Assembly: GCF_001439815.1 (NCBI RefSeq)
Contig: NZ_JYLM01000004.1
Span: 62,001 to 126,000 of the forward strand
Direction of reading: 5' to 3'
From: Pseudomonas orientalis
GTDB taxonomy: Bacteria; Pseudomonadota; Gammaproteobacteria; Pseudomonadales; Pseudomonadaceae
Length of the DNA: 64,000 nt
Position 1 is the first letter of the stretch, and each line of letters starts with the position of its first letter. Below, one piece after another: positions 39,439-48,488 of the stretch. The position numbers were made by a program, and so were the translations under genes. Below the pieces are notes generated by a model that worked only from the letters and a program-made list of their open reading frames with translations, had not been told where the DNA came from and did not search any database.

Positions 39439-40193
39439 CCCGATGGCGATTGCTGCTGACACGGCCTGCCGAAGAGTCGGCAGCCCTGGCGGTGACATTG
39501 GCCGATGCGGGCGTATTCAGCAGCGCGCTGCCGTTGCTGGAGATCAAAGCCTTACCGGTCACGCCGGAACAACAGGCTGTCTTTGCGGCGCTGCGGCGTT
39601 ATTGCGCCGTGATCGTGGTGAGCAAACCGGCCGCGCGTCTTGCCTTGCAACAATTGACCGCGCCCTGGCCGCGACTGCCGTGGTTCAGTGTGGGGGCCGC
39701 CACTGCACAGATACTGGCCGATCAGGGGCTGGACGTGCACTATCCGCCAACCGGTGACGACAGCGAGGCCTTGCTTCAGTTAACGGCATTGCGCGAGGCT
39801 GTCGCAGTTTCCGGTGCCAGGGTGTTGATCCTGCGCGGCGAGGGCGGTCGGGAGTTGCTCGCGCAGCGTTTGCGCGAGCGAGGTGTTAGTGTCGACTATC
39901 TGGAGTTGTATCGCCGTTTTCTTCCGGCCTACGACACGGGAGCACTGACGCAACGCATCCAGTTGGAACGCTTGAACGGCCTGGTGGTCAGCAGTGGGCA
40001 AGGTTTTCTACACTTGCAGGCCCTGGCCGGCCCCGATTGGCCCGAGGTGGCGCAGCTGCCGTTGTTTGTGCCCAGTGCGCGTGTCTACGAGATGGCGCGG
40101 GCCGCTGGCGCAGAAAAAGTTGTGGACTGTCGCGGCGCGAGTGCCGCGGCTTTGTTAGTGGCGTTAGGGAGCAATCCCGTTCCCACTCTCTGA
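39435..40193 (+). CDS. hemD: Uroporphyrinogen-III synthase HemD
   Basis: A 252-residue enzyme. Family features are weak as usual, but [35 protein letters not shown] and [20 protein letters not shown] fit HemD. It closes hydroxymethylbilane with inversion of ring D. The start is GTG at 39435, overlapping the end of hemC, which points to coupled translation. The gene continues the hemC-D-X-Y order. Confidence 0.93.
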   Translation: MTRWRLLLTRPAEESAALAVTLADAGVFSSALPLLEIKALPVTPEQQAVFAALRRYCAVIVVSKPAARLALQQLTAPWPRLPWFSVGAATAQILADQGLDVHYPPTGDDSEALLQLTALREAVAVSGARVLILRGEGGRELLAQRLRERGVSVDYLELYRRFLPAYDTGALTQRIQLERLNGLVVSSGQGFLHLQALAGPDWPEVAQLPLFVPSARVYEMARAAGAEKVVDCRGASAAALLVALGSNPVPTL

Positions 40194-40211
40194 TACGCAA
40201 AGGACGGATAC

Positions 40212-41315
40212 GTGAGCGAAACAGCCTTGCCTAAAGATGAAGCTCAGCCCGCGCTCGATGCGCCGGTCGCCGCGCCACGCCGTGGCAATGGCCTCGCAGT
40301 CGTCGCTTTGCTGCTTGGCGTCGCAGGCGTTGCCGCCGGCGGCTGGGGGATCTGGCAGGTCCGTGCCCTGCAAGCCAGCAGCCAGCAGCAACTGGGCCAG
40401 GTACAGACCCTGGATGAACAATCCCAGGGCCTCAAGCAGAGCCAGCAACAGTTGGCGGCGCGCCTGGCCCAGTTGCCCGGTGCGGACGAGCTGGAGGAGC
40501 GTCGACGCCTGGTCGCCCAGTTGCAGGGTGATCAGCAGCGCCTGAACCAGCGCCTGGAAACCGTCCTGGGCGCCAGCCGCAAGGATTGGCGCCTGGCTGA
40601 GGCCGAGCATCTGATTCGTCTGGCCAGCTTGCGTCTGTCGGCTCTGCAGGACATCAACAGTGCCCAGTCGCTGGTCCAGGGTGCCGACGAGATTCTTCGT
40701 GAGCAGAGCGACCCAGGCGCGTTCGCCGCGCGCGAACAGTTGGCCAAGAGCCTGGCGGCATTGCGCAGCACCGAACAGCCGGACCGCACCGGGTTGTACC
40801 TGCAACTGGCGGCGCTGCGCGACCAGGTGGTGCAACTGGCGGCGATCGCCCCGGAGTATCAACTTACGGAGCCCGCTTCCGAAGGCCGCCCGACCAGCGA
40901 TACGGGTAACCAGTTGAACCAATGGTGGGAACAGATATCCCGTTATTTCCGTATCGACTTCAACCCGGATGACAATATTCGCCCGCTGCTGGCGGGCCAG
41001 GGCTTGAATCAGGTGCGCCTGGCCTTGAGCCTGGCGCTGGAGCAGGCACAGTGGGCGGCGCTCAACGGCGAGTCGGCGGTGTATAGCCGTTCGCTGGGCG
41101 AAGCGCGTAGCGTGTTGCAGGATAACTTCAACCAGGACAACCCGCAGAGCAAGGCGATGCTGGCGCGTATCGCCGAGCTTGAGCCCAAGGCCGTTTCGGT
41201 GGTGACACCTGACCTGGCTGCGAGCCTCGCGGCCGTGCAGGCGTACCTCGAGCGCCGCCATCTGTCTGCCGACGAAGCCAAGGCTTCGGCTGCCAAGCCT
41301 GCGACCCAGGAGTAG
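40212..41315 (+). CDS. hemX: HemX-type membrane protein (uroporphyrinogen-III C-methyltransferase-like family)
   Basis: A 367-residue protein with one membrane segment near residues 28-50 (GNGLAVVALLLGVAGVAAGG). A long coiled coil follows (SSQQQLGQVQTLDEQSQGLK to about residue 120), and then a helical domain. There is no SAM-binding or methyltransferase site, so the common database name is misleading. The family is usually found between hemD and hemY and may be a scaffold. GTG at 40212 is the start. Confidence 0.9.
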   Translation: MSETALPKDEAQPALDAPVAAPRRGNGLAVVALLLGVAGVAAGGWGIWQVRALQASSQQQLGQVQTLDEQSQGLKQSQQQLAARLAQLPGADELEERRRLVAQLQGDQQRLNQRLETVLGASRKDWRLAEAEHLIRLASLRLSALQDINSAQSLVQGADEILREQSDPGAFAAREQLAKSLAALRSTEQPDRTGLYLQLAALRDQVVQLAAIAPEYQLTEPASEGRPTSDTGNQLNQWWEQISRYFRIDFNPDDNIRPLLAGQGLNQVRLALSLALEQAQWAALNGESAVYSRSLGEARSVLQDNFNQDNPQSKAMLARIAELEPKAVSVVTPDLAASLAAVQAYLERRHLSADEAKASAAKPATQE

Positions 41316-41320
41316 AACCG

Positions 41321-42562
41321 ATGAAGCGTTTCTATGTGATCCTGGTGCTGGCAATTGCGATCGCCCTGGCGCTGGCGGTGGGCATTTCGAAACACACCGG
41401 CTACGTGCTGATTACCTATCCGCATCTGCTGCATTACGAGTCGAGCTTGTGGGCCACCCTGGTGGCGGTGTTTGCCATAGGCCTGGCGATCTATCTGATT
41501 CGGGTCCTGTTAGGCCTGGTCAGCGTTTCCGGCGGCGTGGTCAACCCGTGGTCGCGGCGCAATCGCAGCCGTCGTGTGCAGATTGCGATCGAGCAAGGCC
41601 AGATGGACCTTGCCGAAGGCCGCTGGGCCAGCGCCGAACGCCACCTGCACCGCGCTGCGGAAGCCGAGCGCCAGCCACTGCTGTACTACCTGGGTGCGGC
41701 ACGTGCGGCCAACGAGCTGGGACGTTACGAGGAATCGGATGCCTTGCTCGAGCGCGCTCTGGCCCGCCAGCCCCAGGCGGAACTGGCCGTTGCCTTGAGC
41801 CATGCGCAACTGCAGATGGATCGTGGCGATACTGAAGGCGCCCTGACCACCCTGCAGGCGATGCATGAGCGCCATCCTCACAACGCCCAGGTCCTGCGAC
41901 AGTTGCAGCGATTGCACCAGCAGCGTGGCGATTGGTCGTCGGTGATTCGCCTGTTGCCTGAACTGCGTAAGGACAAGGTGTTGCCGGCCAGCGAACTGGC
42001 TGAATTGGAGCGCCGCGCCTGGGGAGAAAACCTCAGCCTGGCCGCCCAACGTGAGGAGCAGAGCGAAGCCGGCTTGCAGTCTCTTGACCGCGCCTGGGAA
42101 CAACTGACCTCAGCCCAGCGCCAGGAGCCACAGCTGGTGTTGGCTTATGCTGACCAACTGCGTCGACTGGGCGCTGATGCCAGGGCCGAGGAAGCACTGC
42201 GCGGTGCGATCAAGCGCAGTTATGACAGTCACCTTATTCGGCTCTATGGTCTGCTGCGCGGCAGCGACCCGGCCCGTCAGTTGAAATTTGCCGAAGGTTG
42301 GCTGAAGGAGCATCCAGGCGATGCCAGCCTGTTACTGACGCTGGGCCGTCTCTGCCTGCAGAACAGCCTGTGGGGAAAGGCACGGGATTATCTGGAAAGC
42401 AGCCTGCAGGTGCAGCGCAACCCCGAAGCCTGTGCCGAATTGGCCCGTTTGCTGGCTCAATTGGGTGATACCGAGCGCAGCAACCAGCTGTTTCAGGAAG
42501 GCCTGGGGTTACTCGACAATCGCCTGCTGGCCTCACCGTTGCCAGCGCCGGTGCGAGCTTGA
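41321..42562 (+). CDS. hemY: HemY-type TPR membrane protein
   Basis: A 413-residue protein. Two N-terminal membrane segments (about 1-24 and 43-66) are followed by a short basic turn (NPWSRRNRSRRVQ) and tetratricopeptide repeats (GRWASAERHLHRAAEAERQP, ARAANELGRYEESDALLERA). HemY of this gammaproteobacterial type is not the protoporphyrinogen oxidase of Gram-positives. Its role in haem synthesis is indirect or unproven. It follows hemX by 5 bases. Confidence 0.92.
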   Translation: MKRFYVILVLAIAIALALAVGISKHTGYVLITYPHLLHYESSLWATLVAVFAIGLAIYLIRVLLGLVSVSGGVVNPWSRRNRSRRVQIAIEQGQMDLAEGRWASAERHLHRAAEAERQPLLYYLGAARAANELGRYEESDALLERALARQPQAELAVALSHAQLQMDRGDTEGALTTLQAMHERHPHNAQVLRQLQRLHQQRGDWSSVIRLLPELRKDKVLPASELAELERRAWGENLSLAAQREEQSEAGLQSLDRAWEQLTSAQRQEPQLVLAYADQLRRLGADARAEEALRGAIKRSYDSHLIRLYGLLRGSDPARQLKFAEGWLKEHPGDASLLLTLGRLCLQNSLWGKARDYLESSLQVQRNPEACAELARLLAQLGDTERSNQLFQEGLGLLDNRLLASPLPAPVRA

Positions 42563-42799
42563 AGTAGGAAAGGGCGAATGGATTGGCTCAGACGGATCTG
42601 CAGGCCAATCCTCTAACCCTTTGTAAATGCTCGGCTTAAATGGCCCTGTAATCAATTCTTACGTGTTGTAGGCAGATTTCTCCCGCGTACTGGTGGGATT
42701 TCCCTGTGTTTCTGCGGAATTGTCCGCTCCAAGGCGTATTGAAAGGGGTCGGGCCTTTCCTCTACCGTAGCGACCTATCTCTTGCGGTGCGGATAAACA

Positions 42800-43351
42800 A
42801 TGTCTTTGGCCCCCTTACGCTCCTTGTTTCTCCTGGCGTTCATGGCCGGTGCGCTGACGTTGGGCGTGTCTTTCTATCTGGAATACGGTGCGCTGTTACA
42901 GCCATGTTTTTTGTGCCAGGTACAACGGTTGTTTCTCGCCGCCTTTGTACTGATCAACCTGATCGCCGCCCTGCATAACCCCGGCCGCACCGGTGTGTGC
43001 CTGTATGGGCTGGCGAGCATGGGGTGCGCGTTATTTGGCGCCGTTACCGCCGGGCGCCAGGTGCTGCTGCAGAACACGCCGTCAGATCAGATGCCCACCT
43101 GCTGGCCAACCCTTGATTACATGATTGAGCACCTGTCGTTCTGGCAGGCTGCCCGGTCAGTCTTCAAGGGCACTGTCGACTGCGTCGAAATCAATTGGAC
43201 GCTGTTTGACCTCAGCCTTCCAGAGTGGAGCCTGCTGTTTTTCCTGGCGATGCTGATTCTGTGGAGCACACTGCTTTGTCGGTTGTTGCCTGGCCGGCAT
43301 CGCGTATCGCAAAGCGAGGACAATTCGGTTCATGTGGTAGGACGGGATTAA
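42800..43351 (+). CDS. dsbB: DsbB-family disulfide bond formation protein
   Basis: A 183-residue membrane protein with about four helices. The first redox pair is CFLC near residues 36-39 (GALLQPCFLCQVQRL). The second pair is spaced across the long loop (TCWPTLDY and GTVDCVEIN). It reoxidises DsbA and passes electrons to quinone. PAO1 carries a second DsbB (DsbH) at the same place after hemY, so this is probably the paralogue rather than the main DsbB. ATG at 42800 begins the family match. Confidence 0.9.
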   Translation: MSLAPLRSLFLLAFMAGALTLGVSFYLEYGALLQPCFLCQVQRLFLAAFVLINLIAALHNPGRTGVCLYGLASMGCALFGAVTAGRQVLLQNTPSDQMPTCWPTLDYMIEHLSFWQAARSVFKGTVDCVEINWTLFDLSLPEWSLLFFLAMLILWSTLLCRLLPGRHRVSQSEDNSVHVVGRD

Positions 43352-43530
43352 ACGCTTGTATGAACTTTCTCTCCTGCGTACCTTGAAGCCATAGTGATGC
43401 GGGCATAATCTGGCCCGCACGCGTTACCGAAACCGCTTGTCAGGCGCGACCTCGTCCGATTGCCGCTTCAACCCTGAAGCATTGCGCGGGCATGGGGCAG
43501 CAGCGTCCCCTATAGGGAAGAGAGATCATC

Positions 43531-43989
43531 ATGTTGGAACGTTGCAAGAATGCTCGCGAACGCTGGGGTGGCGTGCACACACTGATCGACAAATGGTTGG
43601 ATGCACGTCGCAAATTGGTTCTGGCGTTTGATGAGTTGGGTGCCGAGCCTGGAGCGCTGGCTGAGAAGCGTGAGCCGTTGCAGGATTTCTGCGTTGTATT
43701 GGTGGATTACGTTTCTGCGGGCCACCTGAGTATTTACACTCAGCTCACCAAGGAGGCGGAAGCCTTCGAGGACAAACGGGGTCTTGAGTTCGCTGAGACC
43801 CTTTACCCGCGTATTGATGTGATTACCGGGAAGCTGCTGGCTTTTAACGATCTGTGCGATGAAGGCAAGTGTGTTGCGGAAAAATTCAAAGAGCTGGGTG
43901 GTCTGTTGCATGAGCGTTTCGAGCTTGAAGATTGCCTGATCGAAGTACTGCATAACGCCCACAAGGAAGAGCCTGCTATTCAGGTCTGA
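43531..43989 (+). CDS. algQ: AlgQ/Rsd anti-sigma-70 factor
   Basis: A 152-residue Rsd/AlgQ family protein. Typical parts are MLERCKNARERWGGVHTLID, then LVDYVSAGHLSIYTQLTKEA. Rsd binds region 4 of sigma-70 in stationary phase. AlgQ in P. aeruginosa was named for its effect on alginate. The gene lies 180 bases after dsbB and ends before a strong terminator. PA5255 is the positional counterpart. Confidence 0.94.
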   Translation: MLERCKNARERWGGVHTLIDKWLDARRKLVLAFDELGAEPGALAEKREPLQDFCVVLVDYVSAGHLSIYTQLTKEAEAFEDKRGLEFAETLYPRIDVITGKLLAFNDLCDEGKCVAEKFKELGGLLHERFELEDCLIEVLHNAHKEEPAIQV

Positions 43990-44008
43990 TCGGGGCGATG
44001 AGATAGAG

Positions 44009-44036
44009 AACGGTGCGCTTGGCGCACCGTTTTTTT
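44009..44036 (+). terminator. Rho-independent terminator after algQ
   Basis: AACGGTGCGC and GCGCACCGTT pair around a TTG loop, followed by seven T residues. It ends 5 bases before the convergent FKBP stop, so it may serve both directions. Confidence 0.92.
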
Positions 44037-44041
44037 ATGCG

Positions 44042-44719
44042 TCAGTGACGAGTCCCGAGTAACTCGATTTCAAAGACCAAGGGCGTATAGGGCGGTATTA
44101 ATTCGCCTGCGCCGTCCGCGCCATAGGCTTGGGCCGAAGGTATGACCAGGCGCCATTTCGCGCCTGTCGGCATCTGCTGCAATGCGCTGCTCCAGCCACT
44201 GATTACGCTGTCCAGGCGAAACCACTGTGGTTGTGCGCTCTGGTCGAACACGCTTCCATCGGGCAATCGACCCACATATTTCACCTGCACCTCATCAGTC
44301 GCCGACGGCTTGGTGCCGGTGCCCGGCGTCAACTCGGTGAGCAGGATGCCGTCCGCCAATTCACGCACGCCCTTTGCAGACTTTTCCTTGAGCAGGAATT
44401 GCTGTTCGGCGCCGAGTGCTTTTTCGCTCTGCGGCGCCGGGTTGTCGGTGGCGTTCTGTGCTTCATGCAGTGCAAGAATCTGTTCGATGCGTGCGTTGTC
44501 CAGTGCCAATGGTTTGCCCTGGTAGGCTTGTTTGAGTCCGTCGATCAGGGCCTGGATTTGCAAGTCGGGGACCTCCTGGCGCAAGCGTTCACCGAGGCTG
44601 GCGCCCAGGCTGTAGGCGAGATCATGCGGGTCTTGGGCAGCGGTTTTTGGCGGCGATTGCCCGTTTGCATTGGCGCTGGAAATCGCCAGGGCAAGGACTA
44701 AGAAAAGGTAACGCGACAT
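44042..44719 (-). CDS. FKBP-type peptidyl-prolyl isomerase (FkpA/Mip-like)
   Basis: A 225-residue secreted protein. A signal peptide of about 20 residues (SRYLFLVLALAISSANANG) precedes an N-terminal dimerisation domain (DLAYSLGASLGERLRQEVPD). The FKBP domain (about 130-225) reads VQVKYVGRLPDGSVFDQSA and MPTGAKWRLVIPSAQAYGAD, and keeps the substrate-pocket W and Y positions. It folds periplasmic or outer-membrane proteins. ATG at 44719 is chosen over the in-frame upstream ATG because the signal peptide begins here. PA5254 is the counterpart. Confidence 0.92.
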   Translation of the reverse strand: MSRYLFLVLALAISSANANGQSPPKTAAQDPHDLAYSLGASLGERLRQEVPDLQIQALIDGLKQAYQGKPLALDNARIEQILALHEAQNATDNPAPQSEKALGAEQQFLLKEKSAKGVRELADGILLTELTPGTGTKPSATDEVQVKYVGRLPDGSVFDQSAQPQWFRLDSVISGWSSALQQMPTGAKWRLVIPSAQAYGADGAGELIPPYTPLVFEIELLGTRH

Positions 44720-44911
44720 GGGTGTTCTCCCGCCTGAAGTGCGACGGATTATGCCAGCGTAAATGGCTGAGCAGTGGCGCGCTTTTCTGTTATATCGATA
44801 AGAATTTTCGCACGTTGCAACGCAACGCAAACGATACTGTCAACATGCCCTAGCGGCGGTAAGAGCAGAGGGCTAGTATGAGCCGCACCCACGTCAGCCA
44901 GGAGGTAAACC

Positions 44912-46066
44912 ATGTCGGCCAAACAGAAGCCTGTAAATACCCCGTTGCACTTACTCCAACAATTGTCGGGCAGCCTGCTCGAACATCTGGAAAGCGCTTG
45001 TTCCCAGGCCTTGGCCGATGCAGAAAAACTGCTCGCCAAACTGGAAAAACAACGCGGTAAAGCGCAAGAAAAGCTGCACAAATCCCGCACTAAATTGCAA
45101 GACGCCGCCACTGCCGGCAAAGCCAAGGCACAAGCCAAGGCCAAAGACGCTGTTAAAGAACTTGAGGAGCTGCTGGACGCCCTCAAGGACCGCCAAGCCG
45201 AAACCCGCAGCTACATTTCCCAACTCAAAAAAGACGCTCAGGAAAGCCTGAAACTGGCCCAAGGCGTTGGTCGTGTGAAGGAAGCTGTAGCCAAGGCGCT
45301 GGGTGCTCGTACTCCGGCAAAAGCTGTCGCAGCCAGCGCGGCCAAGAAGCCAGCGAGCAAGGCTGTTGCAGCGAAGGCGCCGGCCAAAACTGCCGCTGCA
45401 AAACCAGCCGCCAAGCCAGCTGCTAAAACCGCTGCTGCAAAACCGGCCGCCAAGCCAGCCGCTAAAACTGCTGCTGCGAAACCAGCCGCCAAGCCAGCCG
45501 CTAAAACTGCTGCTGCGAAACCAGCCGCCAAGCCAGCCGCTAAAACTGCTGCTGCGAAACCAGCCGCCAAGCCAGCCGCTAAAACTGCCGCTGCGAAACC
45601 AGCCGCCAAGCCAGCCGCTAAAACTGCTGCTGCAAAACCGGCCGCCAAGTCAGCCGCTAAAACCGCTGCTGCAAAACCAGCCGTCAAGCCAGCTGCCAAA
45701 ACCGCTGCTGCAAAACCAGCCGCGAAGCCAGTTGCTAAAACCGCGGCTGCAAAACCGGCCGCCAAGCCAGCCGCTAAAACCGCTGCTGCGAAACCAGCCG
45801 CCAAGCCAGTTGCTAAAACTGCTGCTGCAAAGCCGGCCGCCAAGCCAGTTGCTAAAACCACTGCTGCGAAACCAGCCGCCAAGCCAGCTGCAAAACCGGC
45901 CGCAAAACCCGCTGCCAAGCCTGCTGCGGCAAAGCCAGCACCTGCAAAGCCAGCAACTCCCGCAGCAACTGCCGCTACCCCGGCCGCGTCCTCCGCTCCA
46001 ACCGCATCCGTCAGCAGCACTGCTGCACCGGCAGCGCCAAGCGTCACCCCAACCAGCGCTTCCTAA
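44912..46066 (+). CDS. algP: AlgP, histone H1-like alanine-lysine-rich regulator
   Basis: A 384-residue protein. The N-terminal domain (about 1-130) is helical and charged (LLQQLSGSLLEHLESACSQA, LAKLEKQRGKAQEKLHKSRT). Residues 159-327 consist of 13 units of KTAAAKPAAKPAA with few substitutions, followed by an Ala-Pro-rich tail. It is basic and likely binds DNA without sequence preference, like AlgP (AlgR3), which affects alginate genes. The repeat DNA is prone to unit gain and loss. It overlaps the minus-strand TIGR02444 gene by 4 bases. Confidence 0.95.
   Translation: MSAKQKPVNTPLHLLQQLSGSLLEHLESACSQALADAEKLLAKLEKQRGKAQEKLHKSRTKLQDAATAGKAKAQAKAKDAVKELEELLDALKDRQAETRSYISQLKKDAQESLKLAQGVGRVKEAVAKALGARTPAKAVAASAAKKPASKAVAAKAPAKTAAAKPAAKPAAKTAAAKPAAKPAAKTAAAKPAAKPAAKTAAAKPAAKPAAKTAAAKPAAKPAAKTAAAKPAAKPAAKTAAAKPAAKSAAKTAAAKPAVKPAAKTAAAKPAAKPVAKTAAAKPAAKPAAKTAAAKPAAKPVAKTAAAKPAAKPVAKTTAAKPAAKPAAKPAAKPAAKPAAAKPAPAKPATPAATAATPAASSAPTASVSSTAAPAAPSVTPTSAS
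45386..45892 (+). repeat. 39-bp minisatellite, 13 tandem units, inside algP
   Basis: Thirteen exact-length 39-base units, in frame, encode KTAAAKPAAKPAA. Units near the start are almost identical. Later ones carry single changes (S for P, V for A, T for A) that give different 13-mers. The array keeps the reading frame through any change in unit number. Confidence 0.95.
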
Positions 46067-46527
46067 GCGCGGGTGACCACGACGCGCAGCTGCTGCAGCG
46101 CGTTGTGGTCAAGGTTGGCGGCGTCTGTCGCCAGGCCTTCAAGCCATTCATATCGACCTGTCACCTCGTTGGTCGGCCATGTCTGCGCCAGCGCTTCCAG
46201 GCGCGTCAGCAAGGCTCGCTCGGCCTCCAGCTCCAAGGCCTTGACCTGTTCTCGCAACTCGGCCAATTGCGCATCCTGCTGTGCCATCGCCCGCCATTGC
46301 ATACGCACCTCTCGCAAGGGTTCGACGACGCGCATTCGCCACGGCCGCGCAAGCTGTTGCAGCGCCGCAATGCGCTCGGGCAGTTGCGCCACACCCCGTT
46401 GTTCCAGCCACGCACCGCACAGCAGCAGGCATACATCCGCGCCCTGCTCCTGCAACCGCAGGCACGCAGCCTCCACACCGGGGCGGGCATAAGTCGAGAG
46501 GGCAAAGCTCCACAGGTCAGCGCACAT
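46063..46527 (-). CDS. TIGR02444 family protein
   Basis: A 154-residue protein. The start CADLWSFALSTYARPGVEAA, with QEQGADVCLLLCGAWLEQRG, is the TIGR02444 pattern. The C-terminal half is a helical coil (RMQWRAMAQQDAQLAELREQ). The function is unknown; the family is found in gammaproteobacteria next to the ABC-F gene, as here. Either ATG 46527 or GTG 46533 could start translation. Its promoter would face the ABC-F gene, which is divergent 50 bases away. Confidence 0.85.
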   Translation of the reverse strand: MCADLWSFALSTYARPGVEAACLRLQEQGADVCLLLCGAWLEQRGVAQLPERIAALQQLARPWRMRVVEPLREVRMQWRAMAQQDAQLAELREQVKALELEAERALLTRLEALAQTWPTNEVTGRYEWLEGLATDAANLDHNALQQLRVVVTRA

Positions 46528-46577
46528 ATTCACACCCAAGCCAGCGGTCAACGAAGCTGGTAGACTCCGCCGCCATT

Positions 46578-48488
46578 ATGATCCGACTTCAAAGCCTAAC
46601 ATTACAGCGTGGCCCGCAACGTCTTCTTGAAGATGCCGAGCTGACCCTGCACGCCGGTCACAAAGCCGGCCTGATCGGTGCCAATGGCGCCGGCAAATCC
46701 ACGTTGTTTGCCCTGTTGCTGGGTGAGCTGACCCCGGATTCCGGGGACTGCCTGCTGCCGGCCGACTGGCGCATCGCCCATATGCGCCAGGAGATCGACA
46801 CCCTGGACCGCATTGCGATCGACTACGTGCTCGATGGCGACCTGCGCCTGCGCCAGGTACAACACGACCTCGCCGCAGCGGAAACGGCCCAGGACGGTGC
46901 CGCCCAGGCCCGCCTGCATGCGGAGCTGGACAGCGCCGACGGCTACACCGCCGACGCCCGCGCCCGCAAGATGCTTGCCGGCCTGGGGTTTACCAATGAA
47001 CAGATGGATCGCCCGGTCGCCGACTTCTCCGGCGGCTGGCGCATGCGTCTGAACCTGGCCCAGGCGCTGATGTGTCCCTCGGACCTGTTGCTGCTCGACG
47101 AACCGACCAACCACTTGGACCTCGATGCGATCCTGTGGCTGGAAGACTTCCTCAAGAACTACCAGGGCACCTTGTTGCTGATTTCCCACGACCGGGATTT
47201 CCTCGACGCCGTGGTCGACAATATCGCCCATGTCGAACAGAAGAAAATCACGCTCTATCGTGGCGGCTATACCGCCTTCGAGCGCGCCCGTGCCGAGCGT
47301 CTGGCCCAGCAGCAACAGGCTTTCGAGAAACAGCAAGCGCAACGTGCGCACATGGAAAGCTACATCGCCCGGTTCAAGGCCCAGGCCACCAAGGCCCGTC
47401 AGGCCCAGAGCCGGATCAAGGCCCTGGAGCGCATGGAAGAGTTGTCTGCGGCCCACGTCGATTCGCCGTTCGACTTCGTGTTCCGTGAGTCGGTGAAAAT
47501 CTCCAGTCCGTTGCTCGATCTGTCGGATGCGCGCCTGGGTTATGGCGACAAGACCATCCTGGAGAAGGTCAAGCTGCAGCTCATACCCGGCGCGCGTATT
47601 GGTTTGCTGGGGCCTAACGGCGCGGGCAAGTCGACGCTGATCAAGAACCTGTCGGGCGAGCTCGAGCCATTGGCCGGTCACCTGACCCGTGGCGAGAACA
47701 CGGTGGTGGGTTACTTCGCCCAGCATCAGTTGGACTCGCTGGATTCCAAGGCGAGCCCGCTGTTGCACCTGCAACGCCTGGCGCCGACCGAGCGCGAACA
47801 GACCTTGCGCGATTTCCTTGGAGGCTTCGATTTTCGTGGCGCGCGCATCGACGAGCCGGTGCTGAATTTCTCCGGCGGCGAAAAGGCCCGCCTGGCCCTG
47901 GCGCTGATCGCCTGGGACCGCCCGAACCTGCTGCTGCTCGACGAACCGACCAACCACCTGGACCTGGAAATGCGCCTGGCGCTGACCATGGCCCTGCAGG
48001 AGTTCAGTGGCGCGGTACTGGTGGTGTCCCACGATCGCCACCTGCTCAAGAGCACCACCGACAACTTCCTGCTGGTGGCCGACGGCAAGGTCGAAGAGTT
48101 CGACGGCGACCTCGACGACTACGCACGCTGGCTGACCGATTACCGACTGCGCAATGCGCCGGCCAGCAACACCCCTGTCAACCCGGACAAGACCGACAAA
48201 AAAGCCCAGCGTCAGGCCGCCGCCGCACTGCGTCAGCAGTTGGCGCCGCACAAGCGCGAAGCCGACAAGCTGGAGGCCGAACTGAGCAAGGTGCACGAGC
48301 GCCTGGCCAGGATCGAAACCAGCCTGGGCGACAGCGCCGTGTATGAGGCTGCGCGCAAGGATGAGCTGCGTGACTTGCTGGCCGAACAGGCCAGGCTCAA
48401 GGTGCGCGAAGGGCAATTGGAGGAATCCTGGATGGAAGCCCTCGAACTGCTTGAAACTCTGCAGGCGCAGCTCGAGGCGCTGTCCTGA
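46578..48488 (+). CDS. ABC-F ATPase (YheS/Uup type)
   Basis: A 636-residue protein with two ATP-binding domains and no membrane part. Walker A copies are IGANGAGKSTLFALL (about 33-47) and LGPNGAGKSTLIKNL (about 343-357). Signature and Walker B are SGGWRMRLNLAQAL with LLLLDEPTNHLDLD, and again SGGEKARLALALIAW with LLLLDEPTNHLDLE. An Arg/Gln-rich linker (ARAERLAQQQQAFEKQQAQR) and a C-terminal coiled coil are present. ABC-F proteins act on ribosomes; YheS is the likely type. Its stop overlaps the start of the MscS gene by one base. Confidence 0.93.
   Translation: MIRLQSLTLQRGPQRLLEDAELTLHAGHKAGLIGANGAGKSTLFALLLGELTPDSGDCLLPADWRIAHMRQEIDTLDRIAIDYVLDGDLRLRQVQHDLAAAETAQDGAAQARLHAELDSADGYTADARARKMLAGLGFTNEQMDRPVADFSGGWRMRLNLAQALMCPSDLLLLDEPTNHLDLDAILWLEDFLKNYQGTLLLISHDRDFLDAVVDNIAHVEQKKITLYRGGYTAFERARAERLAQQQQAFEKQQAQRAHMESYIARFKAQATKARQAQSRIKALERMEELSAAHVDSPFDFVFRESVKISSPLLDLSDARLGYGDKTILEKVKLQLIPGARIGLLGPNGAGKSTLIKNLSGELEPLAGHLTRGENTVVGYFAQHQLDSLDSKASPLLHLQRLAPTEREQTLRDFLGGFDFRGARIDEPVLNFSGGEKARLALALIAWDRPNLLLLDEPTNHLDLEMRLALTMALQEFSGAVLVVSHDRHLLKSTTDNFLLVADGKVEEFDGDLDDYARWLTDYRLRNAPASNTPVNPDKTDKKAQRQAAAALRQQLAPHKREADKLEAELSKVHERLARIETSLGDSAVYEAARKDELRDLLAEQARLKVREGQLEESWMEALELLETLQAQLEALS

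Noticed and set aside
43399..43418. GCGGGC/GCCCGC hairpin upstream of algQ as a terminator for dsbB
   Set aside because: There is no T run, and the loop contains a plausible -10 hexamer, so the function is unclear.
45386..45892. A CRISPR-like repeat array
   Set aside because: The units are contiguous with no spacers, and they encode the algP tail in frame.
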